64,000 nt of DNA, taken from assembly GCA_963763215.1 (NCBI GenBank), contig CAVXNX010000023.1, positions 186,001 to 250,000 of the forward strand, written 5' to 3'. Made by a program: the position numbers and the translations under genes. A model generated the notes under the pieces. The model worked only from the letters and a program-made list of their open reading frames with translations, searched no databases and was not told the DNA's origin. This DNA comes from DASQZK01 sp963763215. Lineage in GTDB: Bacteria > Bacteroidota > Bacteroidia > Bacteroidales > GCA-2748055. Positions 9,216-18,836 of the stretch are shown here, one piece after another. Every line of letters begins with the position of its first letter. The stretch's first letter is position 1.

Positions 9216-9809
9216 ATGGAAAAATTCATTGTGAAGAGTGCAGGGGTGACTGACCTGGTGTATGTCCAGGATATCGTGGATGCCATCTATGAAGCCTCGC
9301 AGCAGAAAGGAACCGGGATCGCCGTGCGGACACCGGAATACATTACGGGAAAAATTCTCCAGGGAAAGGCCATTGTTGCCGTGACAGAGCATGGCGACTG
9401 GGCTGGATTCTGTTATATTGAATCATGGGGCCACAACAAATTCGTGGCGAATTCCGGGCTGGTCGTCTCCGGAAAATACAGGGGTCACGGGCTTGCCAAA
9501 GCCATCAAGGAAAAGGCGATGCATCTTTCGCTCAAACTGTTTCCCGGAGCGAAGCTGTTCGGTCTGACCACGAGCCTGGCCGTGATGAAAATCAACAGCG
9601 ACCTGGGATATAAACCGGTCACATTTTCGGAACTTACCGATGATGCCGAATTCTGGAAGGGATGCGAATCCTGCCCGTATTATGACATCCTGGTCAGGAC
9701 CCGCCGGAGCCACTGCCTGTGTACCGGGATGCTGATGGACCCGGTCAGACAGGATAAGGAATCGGATCCGGCGAAACTCAAGGCACAGAAAATCACCATA
9801 CTTACCTGA
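9216..9809 (+). CDS. GNAT-family N-acyltransferase of the arginine cluster (probable N-acylglutamate synthase)
   Basis: A 197-residue acyltransferase of the GNAT fold. The acyl-CoA loop is seen around GLVVSGKYRGHGLAKAIKEKAM (R-G-x-G-L/A motif, near residue 90), followed by LFGLTTSLAVMKINSDLGYKPVTFSEL. A cluster GCESCPYYDI is present near the C-terminus. ATG at 9216 is preferred over an upstream TTG at 9207. Its position between argR and argG, in a cluster with no classical argA or argJ, suggests that it starts arginine synthesis by acylating glutamate. Whether it uses acetyl- or succinyl-CoA cannot be told from sequence; some Bacteroidota use succinylated intermediates. Confidence 0.82.
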   Translation: MEKFIVKSAGVTDLVYVQDIVDAIYEASQQKGTGIAVRTPEYITGKILQGKAIVAVTEHGDWAGFCYIESWGHNKFVANSGLVVSGKYRGHGLAKAIKEKAMHLSLKLFPGAKLFGLTTSLAVMKINSDLGYKPVTFSELTDDAEFWKGCESCPYYDILVRTRRSHCLCTGMLMDPVRQDKESDPAKLKAQKITILT

Positions 9810-9840
9810 AACAGGGCTGGCTTTGCGGAGAAAAGGACGG

Positions 9841-9878
9841 ACCTGACCCGCACCGGCGGGCAGGTTTGTTTGTTTATT
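9841..9878 (+). terminator. Terminator or attenuator hairpin between the acyltransferase gene and argG
   Basis: Stem ACCTG-CCCGC (9841-9851, with one bulged a) pairs with GCGGG-CAGGT (9856-9865) around a 4-base loop, followed by a T-rich tract TTGTTTGTTTATT. It sits in the 90-bp gap before argG and could end or attenuate transcription inside the arginine cluster. Confidence 0.6.
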
Positions 9879-9899
9879 GATAAAACAGAAAGAAAGAAA

Positions 9900-11114
9900 A
9901 TGAGTAAAGAAAAAATTGTTCTGGCGTTTAGTGGCGGTCTCGACACCTCCTTTTGCACCCTCTATCTCGGAAAAGACAAAAACTACGAGGTTCATACGGT
10001 GGTTGTGAACACCGGGGGTTTCGATGAAGCTGAGCTGGCCGGCATCGAAAAGAAGGCGTTGATGTACGGGGCTGCCAAACACACGGCCATCGATGCCCGG
10101 GAGGAATATTACCAGAGATGCCTCCGGTACCTGGTGTTCGGCAATGTCCTGCGGAACCGGAACTACCCGGTCTCGGTCAGCTCCGAACGGACCTTCCAGG
10201 CCCTCCAGATCGTGGAATATGCCAGGAAAGAAGGGATCACCAACATTGCCCACGGATCCACCGGGGCGGGAAATGACCAGGTCCGCTTTGAATCCGTTTT
10301 CCAGATCATTGCACCGGAGATCAACGTGCTGGCCCCCATCCGTGATCTGTCCATCAGCCGCGAAGCCGAAATTGCCTACCTGGCTGATCACGGGTTCGAA
10401 TACAAGGCCGAGAAAAAGAACTATTCCGTCAATCAGGGCCTCTGGGGCACGAGCGTAGGCGGACGGGAAACGCTTACCTCGGATGAGGAACTTCCCGAAG
10501 AGGCCTGGCTCACTCAGAAAGCCAGGGAAACCAGTGAAGTGATAAGCCTGGGGTTTGAAAAGGGGGAAGCGGTCCGTCTCAACGGGAAAACCTATGACAA
10601 TAAGGTGGACCTGATCCGGGAACTGGAAAAATTATCGGTTCCCTACGCCATCGGGCGGGATATGCACATCGGCGAAACCATTATCGGCATCAAGGGCCGT
10701 ATCGGCTTCCAGGCCGCAGCGGCCAGGCTGATCATCGATGCCCATTACAGCCTCGAAAAACATGTTCTCTCCAAATGGCAGCAATACTGGAAAGAACAGC
10801 TTGGAAACTGGTACGGACTCTTCGTTCATGAAGCCCAGTTTCTGGATCCGGTCATGCGCGATATCGAAACCTTCCTCGAACATTCACAACGATATGTCAG
10901 CGGCACCGTCTCCATCCGGCTCCGGCCCTACAGTTACATGATCACCGGGGTCGACAGCCCGCATGATCTCATGAACGCGCAATTCGCCAAATACGGTGAG
11001 GAAAGCCTGTCGTGGGACGGGAACGATGTTAAGGGGTTCACAAAGATCATGTCGAACCCGGCTAAAATATTCTTTGCCATCAACCAGGACGAAAAGAAAA
11101 ATCTCATGTCATAG
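9900..11114 (+). CDS. argG: Argininosuccinate synthase
   Basis: Joins citrulline and aspartate with ATP to give argininosuccinate. 404 residues, intact. The N-terminal PP-loop is LAFSGGLDTSFCTLYL. AHGSTGAGNDQVRFE, APIRDLSISREAEIAYL and YSVNQGLWGTSVGGRETL are the conserved synthase signatures. ATG at 9900 follows an A-rich, purine-rich leader (agaaagaaagaaa). A terminator-like hairpin lies just upstream, and a 36-bp gap separates it from proC. Confidence 0.98.
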   Translation: MSKEKIVLAFSGGLDTSFCTLYLGKDKNYEVHTVVVNTGGFDEAELAGIEKKALMYGAAKHTAIDAREEYYQRCLRYLVFGNVLRNRNYPVSVSSERTFQALQIVEYARKEGITNIAHGSTGAGNDQVRFESVFQIIAPEINVLAPIRDLSISREAEIAYLADHGFEYKAEKKNYSVNQGLWGTSVGGRETLTSDEELPEEAWLTQKARETSEVISLGFEKGEAVRLNGKTYDNKVDLIRELEKLSVPYAIGRDMHIGETIIGIKGRIGFQAAAARLIIDAHYSLEKHVLSKWQQYWKEQLGNWYGLFVHEAQFLDPVMRDIETFLEHSQRYVSGTVSIRLRPYSYMITGVDSPHDLMNAQFAKYGEESLSWDGNDVKGFTKIMSNPAKIFFAINQDEKKNLMS

Positions 11115-11150
11115 CCTTCGGGCAGTCTCATCACGAACAGAATACGAATC

Positions 11151-11937
11151 ATGGGTTACGAGAAAAAAATTGCCATCATTGGCGGCGGAAACATCGGGAC
11201 AGCCATCCTGAAAGGTTTCCTGGCTTCAGGGAAGATCGCCGCGGGGAACATTCATATCACCCGCCGGAAAACATCCCTGCTGTCCGACTTCAGCTGAACA
11301 GGGCGTCACGGTTTCATCCGACAATCGTGCCGCCGTGACGGCTTCCGATATCATCATCCTGGCGGTATTGCCCCGCCAGCTCGAGTCGGTGGTCAACGAG
11401 ATATCCTCCCTGCTGAGTGATCATCACATCCTCGTCTCCGTGGTTACGGCATTTTCCATCAGTGAAATCCGGGCCATGACCGGAAAAAAAATTCCGGTGA
11501 TCCGGGCCATGCCCAATACGGCCATTGCCGTCGGGGAGTCGATGACCTGCCTCTCGGCCGAGGATGAAGATCTCGATGCGCTGGAAGAAGTCAAAACGTA
11601 TTTCGCGCTTTGCGGCCAGGTGCTGCAGATCTCTGAGATGCTTCAGCCTGCGGCCACCATCCTCGCGGCTTGCGGAGTGGCGTTCTTTATGCGGTACATC
11701 CGTGCGGCATCGCAGGGCGGCATACAGGTGGGATTCCATGCCAGCGAGGCACAGCTCATCGCGGCGCAGACCGCCAAGGGCGCCACACGGCTCCTGCTCG
11801 AATCGGGCAATCACCCCGAAACGGAAATCGACAAAGTAACGACCCCCATGGGATGCACCATTGCCGGATTGAATGAAATGGAACATAACGGCATGAGTTC
11901 AGCCCTGATCAAGGGAATTATCACTTCGTATCAATGA
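11151..11937 (+). CDS. proC: Pyrroline-5-carboxylate reductase, one frameshift
   Basis: Last step of proline synthesis (NAD(P)H reduction of P5C). The N-terminal Rossmann motif is KIAIIGGGNIGTAIL. After an extra t near 11297 the frame continues EQGVTVSSDNRAAVTASDIIILAVLPRQL, then the P5CR signatures RAMPNTAIAVGESMT and TTPMGCTIAGLNEMEHNGMSSALIKGI. Corrected length about 261 residues. In related genomes argC and argD often lie between argG and proC; here only 36 bp separate them. Confidence 0.93.
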
Positions 11938-11952
11938 AATCACCAAAGTAAA

Positions 11953-13009
11953 ATGACGGAACAGGATCAAAACCGGGTTTTTTCACTGCTGAAACAAATC
12001 GTTGCCATTCCTTCGGTGAGCGGGGAAGAAGCGCTTCTCAGCCAGTTTTTGCAGGATTGGCTCGAAAGCCAGGGGCTTACCGTCAAACGGAAGAACAGTA
12101 ATCTCTGGTGCGAATCGATGATCAATCCGGAACTTCCCGTCATGTCTGCTCAATTCCCACATGGATACGGTTAAACCGGTGGCCGGATGGACGATGGATC
12201 CGTTCCTTCCCGAAGAAACCGACGACCTTATGTATGGCCTGGGCTGCAGCGATGCCGGCGGATCGGTGGTGGCCATGATCTTTGCTTTCCTGCGCTTGAA
12301 GGACGACGTCAACAGGCGGTTTAACATCATCCTGCTCATTTCGGCCGAAGAAGAAAGTTCCGGCGAAAAAGGGATCACTTCGGTCATCGGTGAAATCGGC
12401 AAGATCGATCTGGCCATCGTCGGTGAACCCACCAGCCTGGAAATGGCCATCTGCGAACGCGGACTGGTCGTTTTCGACTGTTTTGCCAGGGGAAAGGCCG
12501 GGCATGTGGCCCACCGCAAAGGTGAAAATGCCATCCTCAAAGCCATCCGTGACATTGAACGGATCTACAGGCTGGACCTCGGCCGGACCTCTGAATTTCT
12601 CGGCGATATTCAGTTTGAAGTCACCCAGATCGAAGGCGGATACCAGCATAATGTCATTCCGGATCTCTGCACGTTCGTCGTCGATGTGCGGACCAATGAA
12701 AATTATACCAATGAAGAGGTGGCCGAACTGCTCCGCCATGAACTCGAATCGGAAGTCCGGCCACGCTCCCTGCGTCTGCATTCCTCATTCATCGATACCG
12801 GCCATGCCCTGGTGAAAAAGGCGGAAACCCTCGGCATCCGCACCTTCGGCTCGAAGACCATGTCGGACCAGGCCCTCATCCCTGCTCCGTCGGTCAAACT
12901 GGGTCCGGGGAATTCGGAACTCTCCCATCAGGCAGATGAATATATAGAAAAAGACCAGATAATACAGGCTATCGATTTGTATTATAATTTACTAAAAGAT
13001 TATCAATAA
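11953..13009 (+). CDS. argE: M20-family deacylase, probable acetyl(succinyl)ornithine deacetylase, one frameshift
   Basis: Zinc-dependent amidohydrolase of the M20/ArgE-DapE family that removes the acyl group from N-acylornithine. Start MTEQDQNRVFSLLKQIVAIPSVSGEE. An extra t near 12145 breaks the frame, after which it reads LLNSHMDTVKPVAGW (metal-binding HxD), GLGCSDAGGSVVAMI (second metal Asp), ISAEEESSGEKGI (catalytic Glu pair) and AIVGEPTSLEMAICERG (metal ligand Glu). The C-terminus has KTMSDQALIPAPSVKLGPGNSELSHQADEYI. About 351 residues. Placed one base before argH, so clearly an arginine gene; it could act on acetyl- or succinyl-ornithine. Confidence 0.9.
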
Positions 13010-13010
13010 C

Positions 13011-14310
13011 ATGAAGCTCTGGGATAAAGGTCAAAAGACCGATACGGATATCATGGCGTTTACAGCCGGCAAGTGACCGCGAACTCGATCTGCAGATCGC
13101 TGCCGCCGATGTGATCGGGTCCATGGCTCATGTTCAGATGCTGGGCAAAACCGGGCTGATACCCGCCAAAGATGAGAAGGGGATCCTCGAAGCCCTGCTT
13201 GGTCTTTACGGGAAGATCAGCAGCGGTGAGTTTGCCATTGAGGAAGGCGTTGAAGATATCCATTCCCAGGTTGAGAACCTGCTTACCGAAGCCCTCGGGG
13301 ATGCCGGGAAACGGGTGCATACCGCCCGTTCAAGGAATGACCAGGTGATTACCGATCTGAAATTGTTTTACCGCGATGTCCTGACGGGATTTGTGGCAAT
13401 GACCGATCGTCTGGTCCGGTTGCTGGTGGAGAGAAGTGAAGAGACAAAGGAGATGCTGATCCCGGGCTATACCCATTTCCAGGTGGCCATGCCTTCATCA
13501 TTCGGGCTGTGGTTCGGGGCATATGCCGAATCTTTCACCGAGGATCTGATGATGGTCAAGGGTGTATTCGACTATATCAACCAGAATCCACTCGGTTCAG
13601 CAGCGGGCTATGGTTCTTCCTTCCCGGTCGACCGTGACCTGACCTGTTAACTGCTCGAATTTGATGATCTGCATGTGAATTCGGTCAATGCGCAGCTCTC
13701 GCGCGGAAAAACGGAAAAATTCCTGATGTCGGCCCTGTCGGCTCTGGCAGCCACACTGTCAAAAATGGCCATGGACCTGGTGATGTACATGAACCAGAAC
13801 TTTGATTTCGTCCGGCTCAGCGAAGACCTGACCACCGGTTCGAGCATCATGCCCCATAAGAAAAACCCCGATGTCCTGGAACTGATCCGGGCGCGTTGCA
13901 ACAGGATCCAGTCCAGGGAATTCGAAGTGATGTCGGTGATCGGCAACCTGCCCTCAGGATACCACCGGGATTTTCAGCTTCTGAAGGAAATCTGTTTCCC
14001 TGCCGTCGACGAACTCAGGGAATGCCTCCGGATGATCACCTTTATCATTCCCCGGACTGATCGTGACGCCAATGATGTCATGGAAAATGAGATTTACCGC
14101 TATATCGGCAGCGTGGATGCCATCAATGAAAAAGTGAAGAAAGGCGTTCCCTTCCGGGAAGCCTATGTCCAGGTGGCCGCGGAGATTGATAAGGGACGGT
14201 TCAGGCCCGGTTCCCGGGTAACGACAACACACACCGGCAGCATTGGCAACCTGGCCAATGACCGGATCATCCGTAAACTGGAGCGGATCATCCGGCACTT
14301 TTCAGATTGA
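13011..14310 (+). CDS. argH: Argininosuccinate lyase, one frameshift and one in-frame stop
   Basis: Cleaves argininosuccinate to arginine and fumarate. Start MKLWDKGQKTDTDIMAFTAG. An extra a near 13073 then shifts the frame to SDRELDLQIAAADVIGSMAHV. Signatures seen: HTARSRNDQV, PGYTHFQVAMPSSFG and the fumarase/lyase loop GSSIMPHKKNPDVLELIRA. An in-frame TAA at 13648-13650 stands where homologues usually have Lys (LT-x-K-LL-x-F), consistent with one substitution. Corrected length about 432 residues. The start follows the deacylase stop by one base. Confidence 0.93.
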
Positions 14311-14364
14311 AAAGTATAGCACCTTCCAGGAGAGATTTATTAAAGATCTAAAGAAAAAATTGAG

Positions 14365-15189
14365 ATGACACATCGTAAGAATTTAATAAATAAGCAGAAA
14401 ATAGTCATTAAAATTGGATCATCTTCCCTCACTCATACCAATGGGCGGTTGAACCTGATGCGGGTGGAGAAGCTGGTCCGGGTGATTGCTGATCTGCACA
14501 ATGAAGGCCGGCACGTGATCCTGGTTTCATCAGGCGCCATCGCCACGGGAGCCGGGAAAATGGGCATGGATAAAAAACCCGCGGATAAGATCAAGAAACA
14601 GGCCCTGGCGGCCATCGGCCAGGCAGAACTGATCAAGATCTACGATAAATTCTTCGAAGAGTATAACCTGACCGTTGCCCAGGTATTGCTGACGAAAGAC
14701 GGCATTGAGAATACGGTGCGCCGGCGGAATGCCCGGAATACCATCAATGAACTTCTCAACATGGGCATCATTCCGGTGATCAATGAAAACGATACCGTTT
14801 CGACCGATGAGATCGAGTTCGGCGATAACGATACCCTTTCTGCGACGGTGGCCACCCTGGTGAAAGCCGATCTCCTGGTGATCCTCAGCGACATCGACGG
14901 GATGTTCACCAGCAATCCAAAGGAAAACCAATCGGCCAAACTGATCTCCAAAGTCACCGAACTCACCGAGGAACTGGCCGGATGCATTTTCGAGGACAAA
15001 TCGAACTTCGGCACCGGCGGGATGACCTCCAAGCTTCTTGCCGCCAAACACTGCATCGAACATGATGTGGATGTGGTGATCACCAACGGCACCGATCCCT
15101 ATATTATCCATGAGCTGCTGGCAGGGAAGGACGTGGGAACGCTTTTCGTCTCGAAGGAGTCGATGGCGTGCTGCAAGGAAGAAGGATAA
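14365..15189 (+). CDS. proB: Glutamate 5-kinase
   Basis: First proline-pathway step: phosphorylates glutamate. Amino acid kinase fold with KQKIVIKIGSSSLT at the N-terminus, VILVSSGAIATG, PVINENDTVSTDEIEFGDNDTLSATVA and SDIDGMFTSNPKE, and the FGTGGMTSKLLAA substrate loop. 274 residues, no PUA domain, so the short form. Intact frame. It precedes proA by 67 bp. Confidence 0.95.
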   Translation: MTHRKNLINKQKIVIKIGSSSLTHTNGRLNLMRVEKLVRVIADLHNEGRHVILVSSGAIATGAGKMGMDKKPADKIKKQALAAIGQAELIKIYDKFFEEYNLTVAQVLLTKDGIENTVRRRNARNTINELLNMGIIPVINENDTVSTDEIEFGDNDTLSATVATLVKADLLVILSDIDGMFTSNPKENQSAKLISKVTELTEELAGCIFEDKSNFGTGGMTSKLLAAKHCIEHDVDVVITNGTDPYIIHELLAGKDVGTLFVSKESMACCKEEG

Positions 15190-15256
15190 ATTCATTCAAC
15201 GGGACGATGTGTTCGAATTCCGGGAACACGACGGCCGTTTCACAAAAGGAAAACGT

Positions 15257-16506
15257 ATGGAAGAGCTGATTCAAAAAGGTAAAAACGCGAAAATGGTTTC
15301 CTATATCCTGTCGAATGCCTCCTCGGCGTTGAAGGATAAAGCCCTGCTGATTGCCGCGAAAAATCTCGTGGCCCGGTCGCCGGAAATCCTTGCCGCCAAT
15401 GCCAGGGATCTCGAAAGTGCTGAAGACAACGGCCTGAAGGGAGCCATCATCGACCGCCTCAGGCTGACGGAGGACAGGATCAGGGGAATTGCCCGGAGGG
15501 CTGGAGCAACTGGCCTCCCTGGAAGATCCCATCGGGGAGATGGAATCCATGTGGAAACGTCCCAACGGACTGATGATCGGGAAAAAACGGGTTCCCATCG
15601 GCGTGATTGGAATGATCTACGAAGCCAGGCCCAACGTCACTGTCGATGTTTTCGGGCTCTGCATCAAAACCGGCAATGTCACCATTCTCCGGGGCGGGAA
15701 GGAAGCCTTCAATTCAAACAATGCCCTGGTGGAGATCCTGCGGGCATCGCTGAAAGAGGCCGGACTTCCTGAAGATGCCGTTCAGCTTGTTCAGAATACA
15801 TCCCGGGAGAGTGCCGTGGCCATGATGAAGCTTAACGATTATCTCGATCTGCTCATCCCGCGCGGTGGTGCCGGACTGATCCAGTCGGTTGTCATGAATT
15901 CGACGGTTCCCGTCATCGAGACCGGGGTGGGGAACTGCCATGTGTATATCGATGAATGGGCGGATAAAACGAAGGCCGTCCAGATCACCTACAATTCAAA
16001 AACCCATCGTCCGGGCGTTTGCAATGCAGCAGAGAGCCTCCTGATCCATGAAAAGGTCGTGGCCGAATACCTGCCGGATATCTATGAATGGCTGAGCCGG
16101 AAAGAATGTGGAAATCCGGGGCGATGAACAGATCTGCGCCCTTCTGCCCGAAGCCAAACCCGCCACCGAGGAGGACTGGTCGACGGAATACCTCGATTAC
16201 ATCATGTCGGCCAAGGTGGTGTCATCGCTTGAGGAGGCGATCGGGCACATCAATAAATACGGGACAGGACATTCGGAAGCCATCGTCACCGAGAATTACA
16301 CCCATGCCCAGAAATTTTTAAATGAAGTTGATGCCGCAGCGGTCTATGTCAATGCATCCACGCGGTTTACCGACGGTTTCGAGTTTGGCTTCGGTGCCGA
16401 GATCGGCATCAGCACCCAGAAGCTTCATGCTCGCGGCCCCATGGGTCTGAAAGAGCTGACCTCCACGAAATACGTTATTTACGGCGACGGTCAGATCCGG
16501 GAATAA
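15257..16506 (+). CDS. proA: Glutamate-5-semialdehyde dehydrogenase, two frameshifts
   Basis: Reduces glutamyl-5-phosphate to the semialdehyde. Start MEELIQKGKNAKMVSYILSNAS at 15257. An extra base near 15497 shifts the frame to LEQLASLEDPIGEMESMWKRPNGL. The second part contains MIYEARPNVTVDVFGLC, the catalytic-Cys segment THRPGVCNAAESL and PVIETGVGNCHVYID. An extra a near 16100 then shifts to NVEIRGDEQICALL, with ASTRFTDGFEFGFGAEIGISTQKLHARGPMGLKELTS at the end. Corrected length about 416 residues, normal. Last gene of the arginine/proline block. Confidence 0.95.
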
Positions 16507-16610
16507 GGATCACGACGAGGGGATGGAATTTTCGGGCGCCTTTTATCCGGGGCACCCCCTGTTCGGCGGCCAAAGGAATTCAATGGTTGAGGTCCTTTTG
16601 TCCCCTTACC

Positions 16611-17988
16611 CTAATCCGATTCCTTATTTTTGAATACGATCCTGATCTGTGTTTCCACATCGATCGGCGAACCTTTCATTGTGGCGCGGTTCCAGCCGGG
16701 CCCGTTTTTCAGCAACCGGACGGCTTCATCGGAGAAGTCCGTTCCCGGGCTCCTGAGAACTTTGATATTCATGGGCCTGTGATCGGGACCAACCGAGAAT
16801 TTGAGCACCACGACGGCACGTTTGCTTTCCGGGTGATCATCCGGAAAACGGAGATTACTGTCGATATAATCCCGGAAGTTATCGAAACCGCCAATCGGCA
16901 TCGGCTCAGTATAGTCCGGTACGTCATTGTTCATTTCCACAACCGTCGCCCCCTCCGTTATCCCGGTTCTCTTTTCGGTTCCGTACCCGACCACCACCAC
17001 TTCGTCGAGAGCCACCAGGGAAGGATCCATCTCAATGTCGACATTCTGACCAGCCCCTGGCGTTCACCGAGGCACTTTTCATCCCGATAAAATCGGCGAC
17101 GAGCGTCACACTGCTGTCTTCCGGGACATTCAGCTCAAAATGGCCCTCCGAATCAGTCACCGTTCCGGTTTTGGAATCCTTGAGCCGGATAATGGCACCC
17201 GGTATGGGAGAAGAATCGTCAGCGGATCGGACGGTTCCGGTGATACCGGCCTTTGCCTTCATCGCGGCTGACCGGCGAATGGGCGGGGCCGTTTTTTTAC
17301 CGGTTGCCTGCGTGATCGACGTTTCGGGAGCAGGGGCAGGTCCTGCGGCTTGACGGGTTTCCTGATTTTGATCATCCGACGTGAACGGCGATGCGGCGGC
17401 TTCATCCTGACGGTCCGGTTCGCTGACGGCCGGTGTCGCATTTGCTCTGGCCTTCTCCTTTTGGGGAGGATTCACGGATTCCGTTTCCGCCCGGGGCGAA
17501 GGCGTACGGACAGGCGATTCATCCTGCCCGGGGCTCGATTTTTCGTCCGGTTCACGGAGGACATCCTTCTCCTGTTTCTGACCGGCCGCAGCGGGTAGCC
17601 CGGAATCCGTATTTTCCTTTTCCTGCACGTTCTCTGTTTTTTCAATCCTGGCGATCCGGTCCTGTTTCATATTGCCGGATCTTCCCGCTGAAAGCAAGGT
17701 AGACCGAGGTAACCAGGACCAGCGCTGCCACTGCTGCCGCGATGCGATAAAGCATGAACCGGCGGTTACCGCTTCCGGCACCGGCATGCATCCCGGCCTC
17801 CAGATCGCGAAGGTCCTGTCGATCTCATCTTCCGAAAGGGAAGACAACCCTTCCATCGCTTCAGCGGCAAAGGGATCCTTTTCCAACTCCCTTTCAAAGG
17901 CATTGCGCTCTTCCCCGCTCATCTTGTCGGAGAGGTAGTCATGGAAAGCCTGACGATCCTTTTTGGTATGTTTATTTTTGCCTGACAT
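16611..17988 (-). CDS. Anti-sigma-like membrane protein with CarboxypepD_reg-like and TonB C-terminal domains, frameshifted
   Basis: The N-terminus (SGEERNAFERELEKDPFAAEAMEGL, about residues 25-50) is the cytoplasmic segment common to Bacteroidota anti-sigma proteins. In the corrected frame a single membrane helix follows (LYRIAAAVAALVLVTSVYLAF), then a Pro/Glu/Lys-rich periplasmic linker of about 130 residues. Next come a carboxypeptidase-regulatory-like beta domain (GITGTVRSADDSSPIPGAIIRLKDSKTG), a SusC-like tag LDEVVVVGYGTEKRTG and a TonB C-terminal domain (KRAVVVLKFSVGPD to the end). Indels occur near 17690, 17810 and 17050. It overlaps the sigma factor by 17 bp, so the two are co-translated; likely a membrane sensor that holds the sigma factor. 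Confidence 0.8.
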
Positions 17989-18574
17989 GTTTTTTCTGCT
18001 CCAGGCAGTTTTTTAAGTTACGTTTACCATTCTGAAGATGGCTTTTCACCTTTTTTTCATCCATCTCCAGGTTCGCCGCGATATCGCGGTAACATTTATT
18101 CTTATAATAGAACATCAGGATACATGCCTTCTGTTCCGTTCCCAGGCGTTCGATACAATCCCTGAGCTCATCATCGGTCTGCGAAGCGTCTTCATCCACC
18201 GGATGCAATTCCGTCTCATTTTCCATAATAAAAACCTGCTCAATGGCAAAAACTTTTTGTTTTTCACCAAGACTCTTATCCGACCTGAGTTGCATGAGAC
18301 AATGATTCCGGGTGATCACATAAAGCCAGGGCCGGAATTCCCTGACTTCATGCCTGAGGAGTTTTTCCGGAAGCGCTTCGAAGATCTGCATGACAGCATC
18401 CTTCGACTTTTCGCGGTCGTGGAAGTATTTAAGGCACACGCCATAAACCAGGTGCATATACCGGGTAAACAGTTCCCCGATGACCTCATGGTTCCGGTCC
18501 GTCCTGTAACGGCTGACCAGCTCAGGATCGCTGCATCTTCCGGATATGACGATTGGTTTTGGGTGCCACCTCAA
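17972..18574 (-). CDS. ECF-type RNA polymerase sigma factor
   Basis: About 190 residues. Region 2 is seen in ELFTRYMHLVYGVCLKYFHDREKSKDAVMQIFE with REFRPWLYVITRNHCLMQL, and region 4 in LGTEQKACILMFYYKNKCYRDIAANLEMDEKKVKSHLQNGKRNLKNCL. The frame opens with TTG at 18574 and lacks an early ATG. An ATG at 18536 would be in frame if one base were removed, giving a start of the MQDPELVSRY type, which I consider more likely. It overlaps the downstream membrane anti-sigma-like gene and is divergent from the vWA gene. Confidence 0.88.
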   Translation of the reverse strand: MRWHPKPIVISGRCSDPELVSRYRTDRNHEVIGELFTRYMHLVYGVCLKYFHDREKSKDAVMQIFEALPEKLLRHEVREFRPWLYVITRNHCLMQLRSDKSLGEKQKVFAIEQVFIMENETELHPVDEDASQTDDELRDCIERLGTEQKACILMFYYKNKCYRDIAANLEMDEKKVKSHLQNGKRNLKNCLEQKKHVRQK

Positions 18575-18836
18575 AATTTTTAAGTCCTGAACGAAAATTA
18601 GAATTTAATCCTGATAATGGCAAATCGGCATCACGGTAAGCGATCTTTCACGCCGATCAGCCGGATGCCGGCGTCCTTCATTTCCCATGGTCGCATGCTA
18701 ACGGGGCCGTCTTTCCCGCAGAGAATGCCTGATGACCATGATTTTCCGCAGCGACTTCAAAAAAAATCAAATTCTTTTATGGAATTCTGCAAAGGGAGGC
18801 ATCCTTTCCATGAATTCAAACCAAAAATCCAAGATC

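Noticed and set aside
9423..10391. 322-residue minus-strand open frame across the acyltransferase and argG genes
   Set aside because: Overlaps two conserved genes completely and shows no recognisable domain.
1..16506. Programmed ribosomal frameshifting in atp, arg and pro genes
   Set aside because: Indels occur at many unrelated positions, usually as one extra base, with no shared slippery site; sequencing error explains them better.
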